Assembly (NCBI GenBank): GCA_049514555.1
Contig: JBEKUY010000017.1
Span: 1 to 33,727, forward strand
Source: JBEKUY01 sp049514555
GTDB lineage: Bacteria; Acidobacteriota; Terriglobia; Acidiferrales; UBA7541
Length of the DNA: 33,727 nt
Direction: 5' to 3'
A model generated the notes under the pieces. That model saw only the letters and a program-made list of their open reading frames with translations. It searched no databases and was not told where the DNA came from. Shown one piece after another: positions 22,065 to 30,609 of this stretch. Position 1 is the first letter of the stretch, and the number at the start of each line of letters is the position of its first letter. Position numbers and translations under genes: made by a program.

Positions 22065-24911
22065 ATGGGTCTAACGAAGATCGTCATCCGCGGTGCCCGC
22101 CAACACAATCTCAAGAACATCAGCTTGGACATCCCGCGGAACGCCCTGACGGTGGTCACCGGCCTGTCCGGCTCCGGCAAATCTTCCCTGGCCTTCGACA
22201 CCATTTATGCCGAGGGCCAGCGCCGCTACGTGGAGTCGCTCTCCGCTTACGCGCGGCAGTTCCTCGATCAGATGGAACGGCCCGACGTGGACGCGATCGA
22301 AGGCCTCTCGCCCTCCATCGCCATCGAGCAGAAGACCACCACGCGTTCGCCGCGTTCCACCGTCGGCACCATCACCGAAATCTACGATTATCTTCGGGTG
22401 GTTTACAGCTCCGTCGGCGTGCCCCATTGCCCGAATTGCGGCAAGGCCATCACTCGCCAGTCCACCGAGCAGATCGTCCAGGCGATTCTTGGCGGCGATT
22501 TCTCGAAGCCCGGCGATCGCATCATGATCCTGGCGCCGTTTCTCCGGGGCCGCAAGGGCGCCTATCGCAAGGAGCTGGAGAAGTTTGCCCAGGAAGGTTT
22601 TCTTCGCGCGCGCGTGGATGGCGAGCTCGTTCCGCTGGACGATCCGCCGCACCTCGACAAGCGCAAGAATCACACCATCGAGATCGTCGTGGACCGGCTG
22701 CTCCTGAAGCCCGGCATCGCCACGCGCCTCGAACAATCCATCTCGACGGCGCTCAAGCTGGCCCAGGGGCTGGTCACCGTCGCCGTGGTGGGCGGGGTCG
22801 AGCGCGTTTTCTCCGAAAAGCTCGCCTGCTCCGATTGCGGGATCTCGGTGCCGCAGCTCGAGCCGCGCTCGTTCAGCTTCAATTCGCCCTATGGCGCTTG
22901 CCCCGCCTGCAACGGCCTCGGTTCGAAGTACGATCTGGACCCGGCCAAGGTGCTGGCGGACTGGTCGCGCCCGCTCTTCGATGGCGGCCTGGGACCCGGC
23001 TCCGGCTCGGCCATCCTGAAGCGCACGCTCGAGCTCGCCGCCTACGCCTTCCACTTCGATCTGCAGACGCCTTTCGACCGCTTCCCGCGCCGCGTCCAGA
23101 ACCTCATCCTCTACGGCAATCCGCCCGGGGGCGGCCCTTCTCGCAACGGCAAGTCCGAGAAAGGCTTCCGCTTCCAGGGCGTCATCCCGTATCTCGAGCG
23201 CAACTTTGAGGAATCCGGCTCCGATGCCTATCGCGAGTGGATGACCCAGTACATGTCCGCCATCCTCTGCAAGGTGTGCGCCGGCCGCCGGTTGCGTCCC
23301 GAAAGCCTTGCGGTGAAACTCTCCGGCCTATCGATCGTCGATTTCACCGCGCTTTCGATCGGAGCGGCGCGTCCCGCGATCGACCAAATCCTCGGCCAGC
23401 TCACCGCCCGCCAGCGCGAAATCGCCGAGCGGCCGCTCGGGGAAATTGCCGAGCGCCTGGAATTCCTCCTCGCCGTCGGACTCGGCTATCTGAGCCTCGA
23501 TCGCTCCGCCGCCACGCTTTCGGGCGGCGAAGCCCAGCGCATTCGCCTAGCCACGCAGATTGGCTCGCGGCTCCGCGGCGTCCTCTACGTTCTCGACGAG
23601 CCTTCCATCGGCCTGCACGCGCGCGACAACAATCGCCTCCTTCGTTCGCTCGAACAATTGCGCGATCTCGGCAATACCGTCCTCATCGTCGAGCATGACG
23701 AAGAAACCATCCGCCGAGCCGATTTTGTCGTCGATCTCGGGCCCGGCGCCGGCCACGCCGGCGGTTATCTCGTCGCTCAGGGCCGGCCCGCGGAGATCGC
23801 GGCGAACGACGCTTCGCTTACGGGCCGTTATCTTTCCGGCGCCGTCACCATCCCCGTTCCGGCCAAGCGCCGCAGCCCCAACGGCAAAGCCATCCACATC
23901 TACGGCGCCTCCGCCAACAATCTCAAGGACCTCGATATCGAAATTCCCCTGGGGCTTTTTAACGTCATCACCGGCGTGTCCGGCTCCGGCAAATCCACGC
24001 TCGTCAACGACATTCTCTACCGCGCGCTCGCGCAAAAGCTCTATCGCTCGATGGAAGCCCCGGGCCCGCACCGGCAGCTTCTCGGCGTCGAGCACATCGA
24101 CAAGGTCATCGAGATCGATCAGGCGCCCATCGGCCGCACGCCGCGCTCGAATCCCGCCACCTACACCGGCGTCTTCGCGCCCATCCGCGAGCTCTTCGCC
24201 ATGCTTCCCGAATCGCGCGAGCGCGGTTACCGTCCCGGCCGCTTCAGCTTCAACGTCAAGGGCGGCCGCTGCGAAGCCTGCCAGGGCGACGGCCTCCGCC
24301 GCATCGAGATGAGTTTTTTGCCGGACGTGTACGTCACCTGCGAGGTCTGCCGCGGCCGCCGCTACAATTCGGAAACGTTGGCTGTCCGTTACAAGAATCA
24401 TTCCATCGCCGACGTTCTCGGCCTTTCCGCGAGCGAGGCGCTCAATCTGCTTGAAAAAATCCCGCAGATCCGCCAAAAACTCGAAACGCTCGTCGAGGTT
24501 GGCCTCGGCTACATCCAGCTCGGCCAGTCCGCCACCACTCTTTCCGGCGGCGAAGCCCAGCGCATCAAGCTCGCCCGCGAGCTTTCCCGCCGTCAGACCG
24601 GCCGCACGCTGTATATTCTCGACGAGCCCACCACCGGTCTGCATTTTGACGACGTGCGCAAGCTGCTCGACGTCCTGCAGCGCCTCGTGGACCTCGGCAA
24701 TACCGTGCTCATCATCGAGCACCATCTCGACGTCATCAAGCAGGCCGACTGGATTCTCGATCTCGGCCCCGAAGGCGGCGAAGCCGGCGGCCGCATCGTC
24801 GCCCAAGGCACTCCCGAGCAGGTCGCCCGCAATAAGAAGTCCTACACCGGCCAGGTCCTCTCCCGCGTCCTCGGCCTCAACGGCAACGGCCGCCCTCCCG
24901 CCGCCAAATGA
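22065..24911 (+). CDS. uvrA: Excinuclease ABC subunit A
   Basis: This 948-aa protein is the damage-recognition ATPase of nucleotide excision repair, working with UvrB, which is not in this window. Two ABC ATPase modules are visible. Walker A sites are GLSGSGKSS at residue 33 and GVSGSGKST at residue 637, and each module has an LSGGEAQRI signature and an LDEP Walker B. The structural zinc sites are C255/C258/C279/C282 and C736/C739 with a second CxxC about 20 residues on (CEVC). The N-terminal CPNC (near residue 125) is usual for the UvrB-binding region. Length is normal. The ATG at 22065 is preceded by GGAGAGG about 14 nt upstream, and the conserved KIVIRGARQHNLKN start follows directly. It is a stand-alone gene. 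Confidence 0.97.
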   Translation: MGLTKIVIRGARQHNLKNISLDIPRNALTVVTGLSGSGKSSLAFDTIYAEGQRRYVESLSAYARQFLDQMERPDVDAIEGLSPSIAIEQKTTTRSPRSTVGTITEIYDYLRVVYSSVGVPHCPNCGKAITRQSTEQIVQAILGGDFSKPGDRIMILAPFLRGRKGAYRKELEKFAQEGFLRARVDGELVPLDDPPHLDKRKNHTIEIVVDRLLLKPGIATRLEQSISTALKLAQGLVTVAVVGGVERVFSEKLACSDCGISVPQLEPRSFSFNSPYGACPACNGLGSKYDLDPAKVLADWSRPLFDGGLGPGSGSAILKRTLELAAYAFHFDLQTPFDRFPRRVQNLILYGNPPGGGPSRNGKSEKGFRFQGVIPYLERNFEESGSDAYREWMTQYMSAILCKVCAGRRLRPESLAVKLSGLSIVDFTALSIGAARPAIDQILGQLTARQREIAERPLGEIAERLEFLLAVGLGYLSLDRSAATLSGGEAQRIRLATQIGSRLRGVLYVLDEPSIGLHARDNNRLLRSLEQLRDLGNTVLIVEHDEETIRRADFVVDLGPGAGHAGGYLVAQGRPAEIAANDASLTGRYLSGAVTIPVPAKRRSPNGKAIHIYGASANNLKDLDIEIPLGLFNVITGVSGSGKSTLVNDILYRALAQKLYRSMEAPGPHRQLLGVEHIDKVIEIDQAPIGRTPRSNPATYTGVFAPIRELFAMLPESRERGYRPGRFSFNVKGGRCEACQGDGLRRIEMSFLPDVYVTCEVCRGRRYNSETLAVRYKNHSIADVLGLSASEALNLLEKIPQIRQKLETLVEVGLGYIQLGQSATTLSGGEAQRIKLARELSRRQTGRTLYILDEPTTGLHFDDVRKLLDVLQRLVDLGNTVLIIEHHLDVIKQADWILDLGPEGGEAGGRIVAQGTPEQVARNKKSYTGQVLSRVLGLNGNGRPPAAK

Positions 24912-25021
24912 TCCTGTCCTCGACGGTTGCCGACAGTTCGGGGCTTCTGGGGATTCAGCGAGACTCCACTTGTCCGGTAAGCGCGCTCCGCGACGCGAAA
25001 TCAATATGAAGGCCAAGAGCT

Positions 25022-26359
25022 ATGTTACGCTTCTCCAGTATGCGCGTGGCTTTAGGCACTCTCATTTGCCTTCTTTCCTTCTCATTCGCGGCTTTTTGCC
25101 AGCAACCGGCGGTGTGCGAAATAACGATTGAATCGAGCTGGAGTGGTTTAGGTCCCTCAGCCAATCTGAAGCTTGTCATCCAATCTCGCGGCGGTAAGCA
25201 TTATATTGGCGGCGAAATGGTGGATTCAAAGCAAATCGAGGAACTACTTTCTGCGCTTCACTCGGCCCCCATTACAACTCCCCAAGCTAGTAACCTAGGT
25301 ATTACGCGCAAGTGGTTAGAGCAATACGCTGACGGGGTTCCCCGAAACGGAGCGCCGAACCAGGAGGCACTCTTCAAGGAAAATTTTACTGACCTTAAGA
25401 CCATCGAACAGCTTCTGCCTTCAGGCTTCAAATTCTGGAGGTGGGACGACTATCCGAGCATGCGTGTCACAGTGGCATTCGCAAATGGTCAGCGATGGGT
25501 CGCCGCTTCTGACTCCTATTACCCATTCATGTTGCCTTGGACAGTCAACCTGAGCGGCAAGGAGCAAACTACCTACAATGCCGATATCTCTCGGGGCATT
25601 GCTGCGCTTATGCCAAACGGCAGCCTCAATTGCAATCGCCTGAATGACGAGGAACTGAAGATATGGCTGGCCGATGCTGTGATGACACATGTCAAGGAAC
25701 AGTGGGACTTTTTGGGTGTCGAGAATCGCGCGCCAGAAAGCTTCGCCACCCTGCGTCGCCATTTTGAGGTTGAGCACGCCAGGATTATTCCCTACCGTTC
25801 AGTGGACTACGGGTACATTGGGAACGAACCAGGTCCACACGAAGAAAATCTCTTAGCAACCATACGGAAACCATCCCTTCCGCCGCATATCGCGGAAGAC
25901 GTTGTTCTTCTGTTTCATGACGGGAAGATAGAGGGCGTGGGAGAATTGGCGGAAACCATTGCTCCCTATGAGGCACTCGCGCTCTCCGTTCCATGGCTCA
26001 ATCGGTACCTTGCCGACCATCCTGAGCAGAACATGTACATCAGATTTGTACATGACCGCTCTTTTAGCGTAAAAGCTATGCAAAACTTCGCAGCTGACAT
26101 GAAGAAATTGGGGAAGGAACCCCTTGCAAATGAGGTGGCCACGGTCCAAGACAAGGCTGCCCTCGTGTTTCTTGATTACGGGAGCGATTGGGTTATCTTG
26201 CCGGACAAGCGGATGATTCTCTGGAAGCACTATCTTCCCGCAAGCTTTTTGAAGTGGAAGGCGACCGACTTCACATTTGAGCGATGCGCGGATTACAACG
26301 CGAACAATGGTGGTTGCGTTGGGGCGATTGTCTCAGCTGATGGCACCCTTCAACGGTGA
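25022..26359 (+). CDS. Secreted protein of unknown function, lower GC
   Basis: I do not recognise this 445-aa protein. It has a clear signal peptide (about residues 1-26, ending near SFAAFCQQ), then a beta-rich N-terminal part (CEITIESSWSGLG..., residues 32-60) and a mixed alpha/beta body, with no transmembrane segment after the signal. The C-terminus carries a CADYNANNGGC pair of cysteines that may form a disulphide. No catalytic motif is evident. The gene is visibly richer in A and T (near 50% GC by eye in several stretches) than its neighbours, suggesting later acquisition. An AAGG lies 9 nt before the ATG at 25022; a second ATG at 25040 is possible. Following DNA is gene-poor. Function cannot be assigned. 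Confidence 0.75.
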   Translation: MLRFSSMRVALGTLICLLSFSFAAFCQQPAVCEITIESSWSGLGPSANLKLVIQSRGGKHYIGGEMVDSKQIEELLSALHSAPITTPQASNLGITRKWLEQYADGVPRNGAPNQEALFKENFTDLKTIEQLLPSGFKFWRWDDYPSMRVTVAFANGQRWVAASDSYYPFMLPWTVNLSGKEQTTYNADISRGIAALMPNGSLNCNRLNDEELKIWLADAVMTHVKEQWDFLGVENRAPESFATLRRHFEVEHARIIPYRSVDYGYIGNEPGPHEENLLATIRKPSLPPHIAEDVVLLFHDGKIEGVGELAETIAPYEALALSVPWLNRYLADHPEQNMYIRFVHDRSFSVKAMQNFAADMKKLGKEPLANEVATVQDKAALVFLDYGSDWVILPDKRMILWKHYLPASFLKWKATDFTFERCADYNANNGGCVGAIVSADGTLQR

Positions 26360-26636
26360 GGATGCCCAATTCCGCCAGTGCCTGATAAGCCGTGCCGGCT
26401 CAGACAGTCGATGCAACACCCCTCTAGTCGGTTGATCCCATAATGCTTTTCAAAAAGAACTGTTCTGCTGGGCTGTAGTCAATTTGACCTAAAGAGGGCA
26501 GTGTTTCCTTTGAATCAACGCTCGCGAACGAATTTTGCCTTTGAAACTCCTGCAAGTAGACTTCGAGCAAGTGTTGCGTCGACCCATTGAGACCACCCGA
26601 GTTATCGGATAAGTAGATTTGGGACAGTCTCACATA

Positions 26637-26653
26637 CGCGGTAACCTACCGCG
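26637..26653. repeat. 7-bp palindrome with 3-nt centre
   Basis: CGCGGTA (26637-26643) and TACCGCG (26647-26653) are exact reverse complements around ACC. It could be a protein-binding site or a small hairpin. No gene start nearby gives it a role. Confidence 0.4.
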
Positions 26654-26767
26654 TTAATTGGGACCTACCGGCATCGACGACCGAAGAAGACAGGACGCGA
26701 GCGTCGAAGGCGGTCGAGTTGGCCGGGTGGCCCACCGACCAATCGTCAATCTTTCCCTTCGCGGGTG

Positions 26768-26794
26768 CCCCAGGTGCCGGGGTTGCACCTGGGG
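26768..26794. repeat. 10-bp perfect hairpin
   Basis: CCCCAGGTGC (26768-26777) and GCACCTGGGG (26785-26794) pair perfectly across a 7-nt loop. There is only a short ATTT after it, so an intrinsic terminator is doubtful. The stem is strong enough to form in RNA. Confidence 0.5.
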
Positions 26795-27019
26795 ATTTGG
26801 AATCACTATCCCCCAAACGTCAGCCACTTCTGCAACCGCTCCTGGTCTCGGCTTGTAGGTCGCAGCTTCGGCTGCTTACTCATGAGCTGCTGCGCCCCAG
26901 GTTACCGTCTGCCCGGTGCGCCAGTCAGGCGAACCCTTGCCTGAAGTGGCCCAATCGGGAAAAGGACCGGGCTGTAATCAGGCCACGCGACTTGTACGCG
27001 GTGGAGCAGCCTGGACTAT

Positions 27020-27223
27020 TTATTCTTTTGTCTTCTTGGCTCTAGGGTGTTCGGCGCAAACGTGGGCTGCAAAGAATCTATCGCGCTCCTGCTCGTACTT
27101 CTGCTTCATTTCCTCGATCGATTTGCCGGCGGGTATTCCCGAAGGACTGAATACCCACGCGCATTCGGAGCAACCCCAGCCCCAAAAACGCTGCTCTTCG
27201 ATCCATACCAGTTGGCGGCGCAT
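27020..27223 (-). CDS. Small conserved Cys/His protein, possible zinc ribbon
   Basis: This 67-aa protein opens with MRRQLVWIEEQRFWGWGCSEC and ends with a charged Lys/Glu tail. It carries CSEC at residues 18-21 and AHVCAEH near residues 53-59, giving a CxxC plus HxCxxH arrangement that could bind one zinc ion. The middle part KSIEEMKQKYEQERDRFF is a likely amphipathic helix. I recall similar small proteins in Acidobacteriota genomes but cannot name a family. GGGAGG lies just before the ATG on the minus strand, a strong ribosome-binding site that supports a real gene. A 114-codon plus-strand frame over the same DNA has no such support and is rejected. Function is unknown; nucleic-acid binding is only a guess. 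Confidence 0.65.
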   Translation of the reverse strand: MRRQLVWIEEQRFWGWGCSECAWVFSPSGIPAGKSIEEMKQKYEQERDRFFAAHVCAEHPRAKKTKE

Positions 27224-27463
27224 GGCCTCCCTAGCACACCTCGCGATTTGGTGCGGTTATGCTCTCGTGAAAGACGGCGTAGCGTTGAATCTCGAGCGCA
27301 CCTGCGACGACCAAAGCCGCCTTTCTTCATTGCCCTGGGCGAAGTTCCGCACCAGTCATCGCTCTTTGAGCACACGTCAAAACTGACCTGAATATAAAAG
27401 GCCTGAAGATTACCGATAGCAGAGGGCTGCTGTCTGTGGGGTGTCCAACACTGGCGAGAATGG

Positions 27464-28213
27464 CTATCTCAATCCGAGTTCATCCTCGAACTGCTGAATG
27501 ACGCCGTAGCACTCGCAGGCGGCTCTTTCGAGTTTCCTGCGGTTCACAATCTTCACTGCGCCTCGCACGTATTCCAGAATCCCCTTTTTTTGCAGGACTG
27601 CCGCCGACAAGCTCACCGTGGATCGGTCCGTACCCATCATGGTCGCAATGAAATCGTGGGTGATCGGAAGCACGCCGGAATCCACCCGATCCTGAGTCAT
27701 CAGCAGCCACCTCGAGAGACGCTGCTGTATATCGTGCAGCCGATTGCACGCCGCGGTCTGCGCGACTTGCATTCCTTGAAGCCCCGTATGCCTGTTCAAT
27801 ATCATCTGTAAATGCGGGGCCGACGGCAGAATACGTTCCAGCGCATTCCCCGTCGTGCGGAAGCCATCGCCCCCGACTTGGACGATTTCACGCACGGAAC
27901 TTCTGCTCAAACCGACTGCCAGTCCTGCCCCAACGTAGCCCTCCTTACCCACCACGCCCACTTCCACGGTTCGACCGTCTTTCGTCACGACAACCTGAGA
28001 AACCATTCCTCGGTTCGGGAAATAGACGAAATCGATCTTCTGCGTCGGCTCATGAAGGCTCAGATGATGCGGCAGGTCGATATACGTCAAGTCAGGACGC
28101 ATCAAGTTGAATTCATTCTCGGGCGTGGCCAACAGTATTTTGTTGCTTACTGGTTTTCCCTCGGCGTTGGTCCGTTCGCCCGCCTGTACGCCTCGATAGT
28201 GTTTCCCGCTCAT
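27464..28213 (-). CDS. Crp/Fnr-family transcriptional regulator
   Basis: This 249-aa DNA-binding protein has an N-terminal cyclic-nucleotide-binding-like beta barrel (IDFVYFPNRGMVSQVVVTKDGRTVEVGVVGKEGYVG, about residues 60-95) and a C-terminal winged helix. The recognition region is THDFIATMMGTDRSTVSLSAAVLQKKG near residues 183-209. No Cys cluster for an Fe-S sensor is seen at the N-terminus, and the cAMP-contact residues of true CRP are not evident, so the signal is unknown. It resembles the helix-turn-helix proteins common in Acidobacteriota and Proteobacteria that are annotated simply as Crp/Fnr. The ATG at 28213 with GGGAG four nucleotides upstream is preferred over a GTG at 28231. It is divergent from the next gene on the right. 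Confidence 0.88.
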   Translation of the reverse strand: MSGKHYRGVQAGERTNAEGKPVSNKILLATPENEFNLMRPDLTYIDLPHHLSLHEPTQKIDFVYFPNRGMVSQVVVTKDGRTVEVGVVGKEGYVGAGLAVGLSRSSVREIVQVGGDGFRTTGNALERILPSAPHLQMILNRHTGLQGMQVAQTAACNRLHDIQQRLSRWLLMTQDRVDSGVLPITHDFIATMMGTDRSTVSLSAAVLQKKGILEYVRGAVKIVNRRKLERAACECYGVIQQFEDELGLR

Positions 28214-28638
28214 GTCGCTCCCGAATGGCACCGGAGTGCCTTGCGTTCATTGGGTGAAACTTCATGGGCTCTGAGATGGAACTCGCACCTCGTTGCCCGG
28301 CTGAAATTTCGTGTCCATTCGACCAGAAGAAGGGCCGAATGATCTGTACAAAAGGGGACAGCTCTCCAGGCTAAGGCAGATGGCCCCGGACGGTGTGGAT
28401 CTGCGTCGCCATTTTTGCCGATACCCGGACACCGTCCATTTACGGACTTCGAGGGATGGGCCAGATGCCTTATCGGGGCGACCGCACATTAATCTCTCGC
28501 GGACGCACCGATATCCGGAACTAAGAACGAGCCGAGAATTTGCCGTTTTTCGTTTTCCACACTTCCCATGAACACCAGCACAATACTACCCTCGCCCTTG
28601 CCTCCGGCCCATCTTCCCTTTACAGTGATTCCTCGCCC
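28214..28638. other. Divergent intergenic region between regulator and DHS-like gene
   Basis: This 425-nt stretch must hold the promoters of both flanking genes. Two imperfectly explained symmetric sites are visible: GGCAC-CGGA-GTGCC at 28227-28240, right at the regulator start, and GGACGGTGT at 28388-28396 with its exact reverse complement at 28429-28437. No TTGAT-N4-ATCAA or TGTGA-N6-TCACA operator was found. Short frames on both strands have no protein character. Confidence 0.4.
28388..28437. repeat. 9-bp inverted repeat, 32-nt spacer
   Basis: GGACGGTGT (28388-28396) and ACACCGTCC (28429-28437) are exact reverse complements. The position in the divergent promoter region allows a regulatory role, but a 9-bp match at this spacing could be chance. 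Confidence 0.35.
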
Positions 28639-29649
28639 ATGAGCATTTACGACGCCCAGCCACTAAGTCTCGACGGCATCAGCACCTATCCGCTCTCCTC
28701 GCGGAAGAGCAAGGTCAGCGTGCGCGATTTCGCGCGCCCGCTCCCCCGCGGCGCATCCGTTCGCCGCTTCCTCGATTCGCTCCCGCGCATCCTCGCCGCG
28801 GAGGATCTTCGCGCCATTGCCGCCGCCATTCACGCGGCCCGCGCCCGCCGCAAAGCCATTCTTTGGGGCATGGGCGGTCACGTCATCAAGGTCGGCCTTG
28901 GCCCCATCCTGATCGATCTCCTACGCCGCGGTTTCATCTCCGGAATCGCTATGAACGGCGCTGCGCTCGTCCACGACTTCGAGATCGCGCTCGTCGGCAA
29001 CACCTCCGAGGACGTTGAGGCCGGTCTCGGGGGCGGGGAGTTCGGCATGGCCAAGGAGACAGGAGTGTACGTCAACGAAATGGCCGCCAACGCCGCCCGC
29101 AGCGGCATCGGGCTCGGTGAAGCCGCCGGCCAGTTGTTTGCGAGCGGGCGCCTCCGCGCGAAACACGCAAACTCGAGCGTCCTCGCCGCTGCCTATCGCG
29201 CGTGCGTCCCCGTGACGGTGCATCTCGCCATCGGCACCGACATCCCTCACATGCATCCCGCCGCCGACGGCGCCGCGCTCGGCGCTGCCACGCATTACGA
29301 CTTCCGCCTCTTCTGCTCGCTGGTGAAAGGCATGCATCCCGGCGGCGTCTATCTCAACTGGGGTTCCGCGGTGATCCTTCCCGAGGTTTTCTTGAAGGCG
29401 GTTTCTGTGGCGCGCAATCTCGGCGTGCCGCTTCGTCCCATCACCACCGCGAATTTCGATTTCATCCAACACTACCGCCCGCTGCAAAACGTGGTGAAGC
29501 GGCCGACCGCCTCGCGCGGCCGCGGACCAGAATCGCATGGCTACGCCCTCACCGGCCATCACGAAATCCTTCTGCCCCTGCTTGCAGCAGCGCTCATCGA
29601 GACCGCGCAGCGGAAGGTCTCGCCGCGTGCAGTTAAAGGAAAGCGATGA
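28639..29649 (+). CDS. Deoxyhypusine-synthase-like protein of unknown function
   Basis: This 336-aa cytoplasmic protein resembles deoxyhypusine synthase in overall layout: an N-terminal helical part, ILWGMGGHVIKVGLGPILIDLL (about residues 75-95), then NTSEDVEAGLGGGEFGMAKETG, and NSSVLAAAYRACVPVTVHLAIGTDIPHMHPAADG, which parallels the NP.CWAA....IPV.CP...DG segment of the true enzyme. Where deoxyhypusine synthase has GGGVPKHH with the catalytic lysine, this protein reads GSAVILPEVFLKA (residues 242-254), so that lysine is not in place. Eukaryote-type eIF5A substrate is not expected in bacteria. The likely conclusion is an NAD-dependent enzyme of the same fold with another substrate. The ATG at 28639 is chosen because the upstream extension has no protein character. 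Its stop overlaps the next gene (ATGA), pointing to coupled expression. Confidence 0.7.
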   Translation: MSIYDAQPLSLDGISTYPLSSRKSKVSVRDFARPLPRGASVRRFLDSLPRILAAEDLRAIAAAIHAARARRKAILWGMGGHVIKVGLGPILIDLLRRGFISGIAMNGAALVHDFEIALVGNTSEDVEAGLGGGEFGMAKETGVYVNEMAANAARSGIGLGEAAGQLFASGRLRAKHANSSVLAAAYRACVPVTVHLAIGTDIPHMHPAADGAALGAATHYDFRLFCSLVKGMHPGGVYLNWGSAVILPEVFLKAVSVARNLGVPLRPITTANFDFIQHYRPLQNVVKRPTASRGRGPESHGYALTGHHEILLPLLAAALIETAQRKVSPRAVKGKR

Positions 29650-30539
29650 ACTTTTCCGACGACGAACATCCTCTAGATCCGGACGATGCGGCGCCCGGCG
29701 CGCCATCCGAGGGCTTGCCCGCCGTTGAAGAGATCCCGCCGAGTCCGCCCCCCGCCCCCGATTCGGGTCCTCCTGTTCCCGAAGATCTGCGCATCTCCTG
29801 GTCCTGGCTCCACTTGGTCGTCTTTCTTCTGTTCAGCGTCGGCAGCCTGTTTTTCATTCAGTTGACGCTCTCGACTTATCTGATTGCCGCGCGGCACGTG
29901 CCGGCTAGGAATATCGAGCGGCTCCTGACGTCGAATGCCGTCTACGTTGTTGGCGGGCAGATCGTTTGGTTTGGTCTCTTGATGCTTTTTCTTTGGGCTA
30001 CGCTCAGCGCCATGAGCCAGGCCCCATTTTGGCGCACCGTCGGCTGGAGATCGTTGCCGTCTTCCACCTCTTTTTCCGGCGCCGCCTGGCGCTATTTCTT
30101 CACCGGCTTCCTCCTGGCGATTTTCATCAACGTAGTCAGTCTGCGCATCCGCCAGCCGGAGAAGGTGCCGATACAAGAGCTCTTGAAAGATCGCACTGGC
30201 GCGCTCCTGGTAATGGGTCTCGCCGTGCTCCTCGCACCTCTCGTCGAGGAGACTGTTTTCCGCGGCTATATCTATCCGCTCCTGGCGCGCAAGCTGGGCG
30301 TCCCCGCCGGAATCGCGCTCACCGGCATCTTCTTCGGCCTGCTGCACGGTGCGCAACTTGGCTGGACCTGGGAGCTCGTTGCGCTGCTAGTGCTGGTCGG
30401 CATCGTCCTCACCTACGTCCGAGCGCGCGCCGGGACCGTCGTGGCGAGTTATTTCGTTCACCTCGGCTACAACTCGATGCTGACCATCTCCGCGGGCATT
30501 GCCACCCACGGTTTCCGCTCCTTCCCTCCCGGCCCGTAG
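29646..30539 (+). CDS. CPBP-family intramembrane glutamic endopeptidase
   Basis: This 297-aa membrane protein belongs to the CPBP (Rce1-like, Abi) family of intramembrane proteases. The N-terminus (residues 1-50) is acidic and Pro-rich, with no membrane segment, and about seven to eight helices follow. Catalytic motifs are complete: E201-E202-T-V-F205-R206-G207 (EExxxR), F-x-x-x-H with H234 in FFGLLHGAQLG, and H272 plus N276 in SYFVHLGYNS. Family members process prenylated proteins, bacteriocins or signalling proteins; the substrate here is unknown. It overlaps the DHS-like gene by 4 nt (ATGA), with AAAGGAAAGCG as ribosome-binding site, so the two are probably made together. mtnA follows after 70 nt. 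Confidence 0.9.
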   Translation: MNFSDDEHPLDPDDAAPGAPSEGLPAVEEIPPSPPPAPDSGPPVPEDLRISWSWLHLVVFLLFSVGSLFFIQLTLSTYLIAARHVPARNIERLLTSNAVYVVGGQIVWFGLLMLFLWATLSAMSQAPFWRTVGWRSLPSSTSFSGAAWRYFFTGFLLAIFINVVSLRIRQPEKVPIQELLKDRTGALLVMGLAVLLAPLVEETVFRGYIYPLLARKLGVPAGIALTGIFFGLLHGAQLGWTWELVALLVLVGIVLTYVRARAGTVVASYFVHLGYNSMLTISAGIATHGFRSFPPGP

Positions 30540-30609
30540 CCTTTTATGCGCGGCCGATCTCCACGTGAAATTGCCTTACAATGCTGAATAGCGCTCAGGA
30601 GAAATCAGC

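Larger units (their letters stand above)
26360..27019. other. Gene-poor region with hairpins and degenerate-looking sequence
   Basis: No confident gene lies in these 660 nt. A minus-strand frame at 26424-26633 (GTG start, 69 codons) reads like protein in places but has no ribosome-binding site or family I know. Two palindromes are present: CGCGGTA-ACC-TACCGCG at 26637-26653, and CCCCAGGTGC with GCACCTGGGG at 26768-26794. At the right end, CGCGGTGGAGCAGCCTGG (26997-27014) resembles the 5' end of an initiator tRNA, but the rest of a tRNA is missing. Together with the low-GC gene to the left this could be the scar of an inserted and decayed element. Confidence 0.4.

Noticed and set aside
23547..25016. 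489-codon minus-strand frame over the uvrA 3' half
   Set aside because: Antisense shadow of uvrA caused by GC-rich third positions.
26424..26633. 69-codon minus-strand frame with GTG start
   Set aside because: Some protein-like character, but no ribosome-binding site and no family recognised; kept only as a note in the gap description.
27047..27391. 114-codon plus-strand frame
   Set aside because: It overlaps the minus-strand 67-aa gene, which has a better ribosome-binding site and composition.
28227..28240. GGCAC-CGGA-GTGCC as an autoregulatory operator of the Crp/Fnr gene
   Set aside because: Five-base arms are too short to separate from chance, and it does not fit known Crp or Fnr consensus sites.
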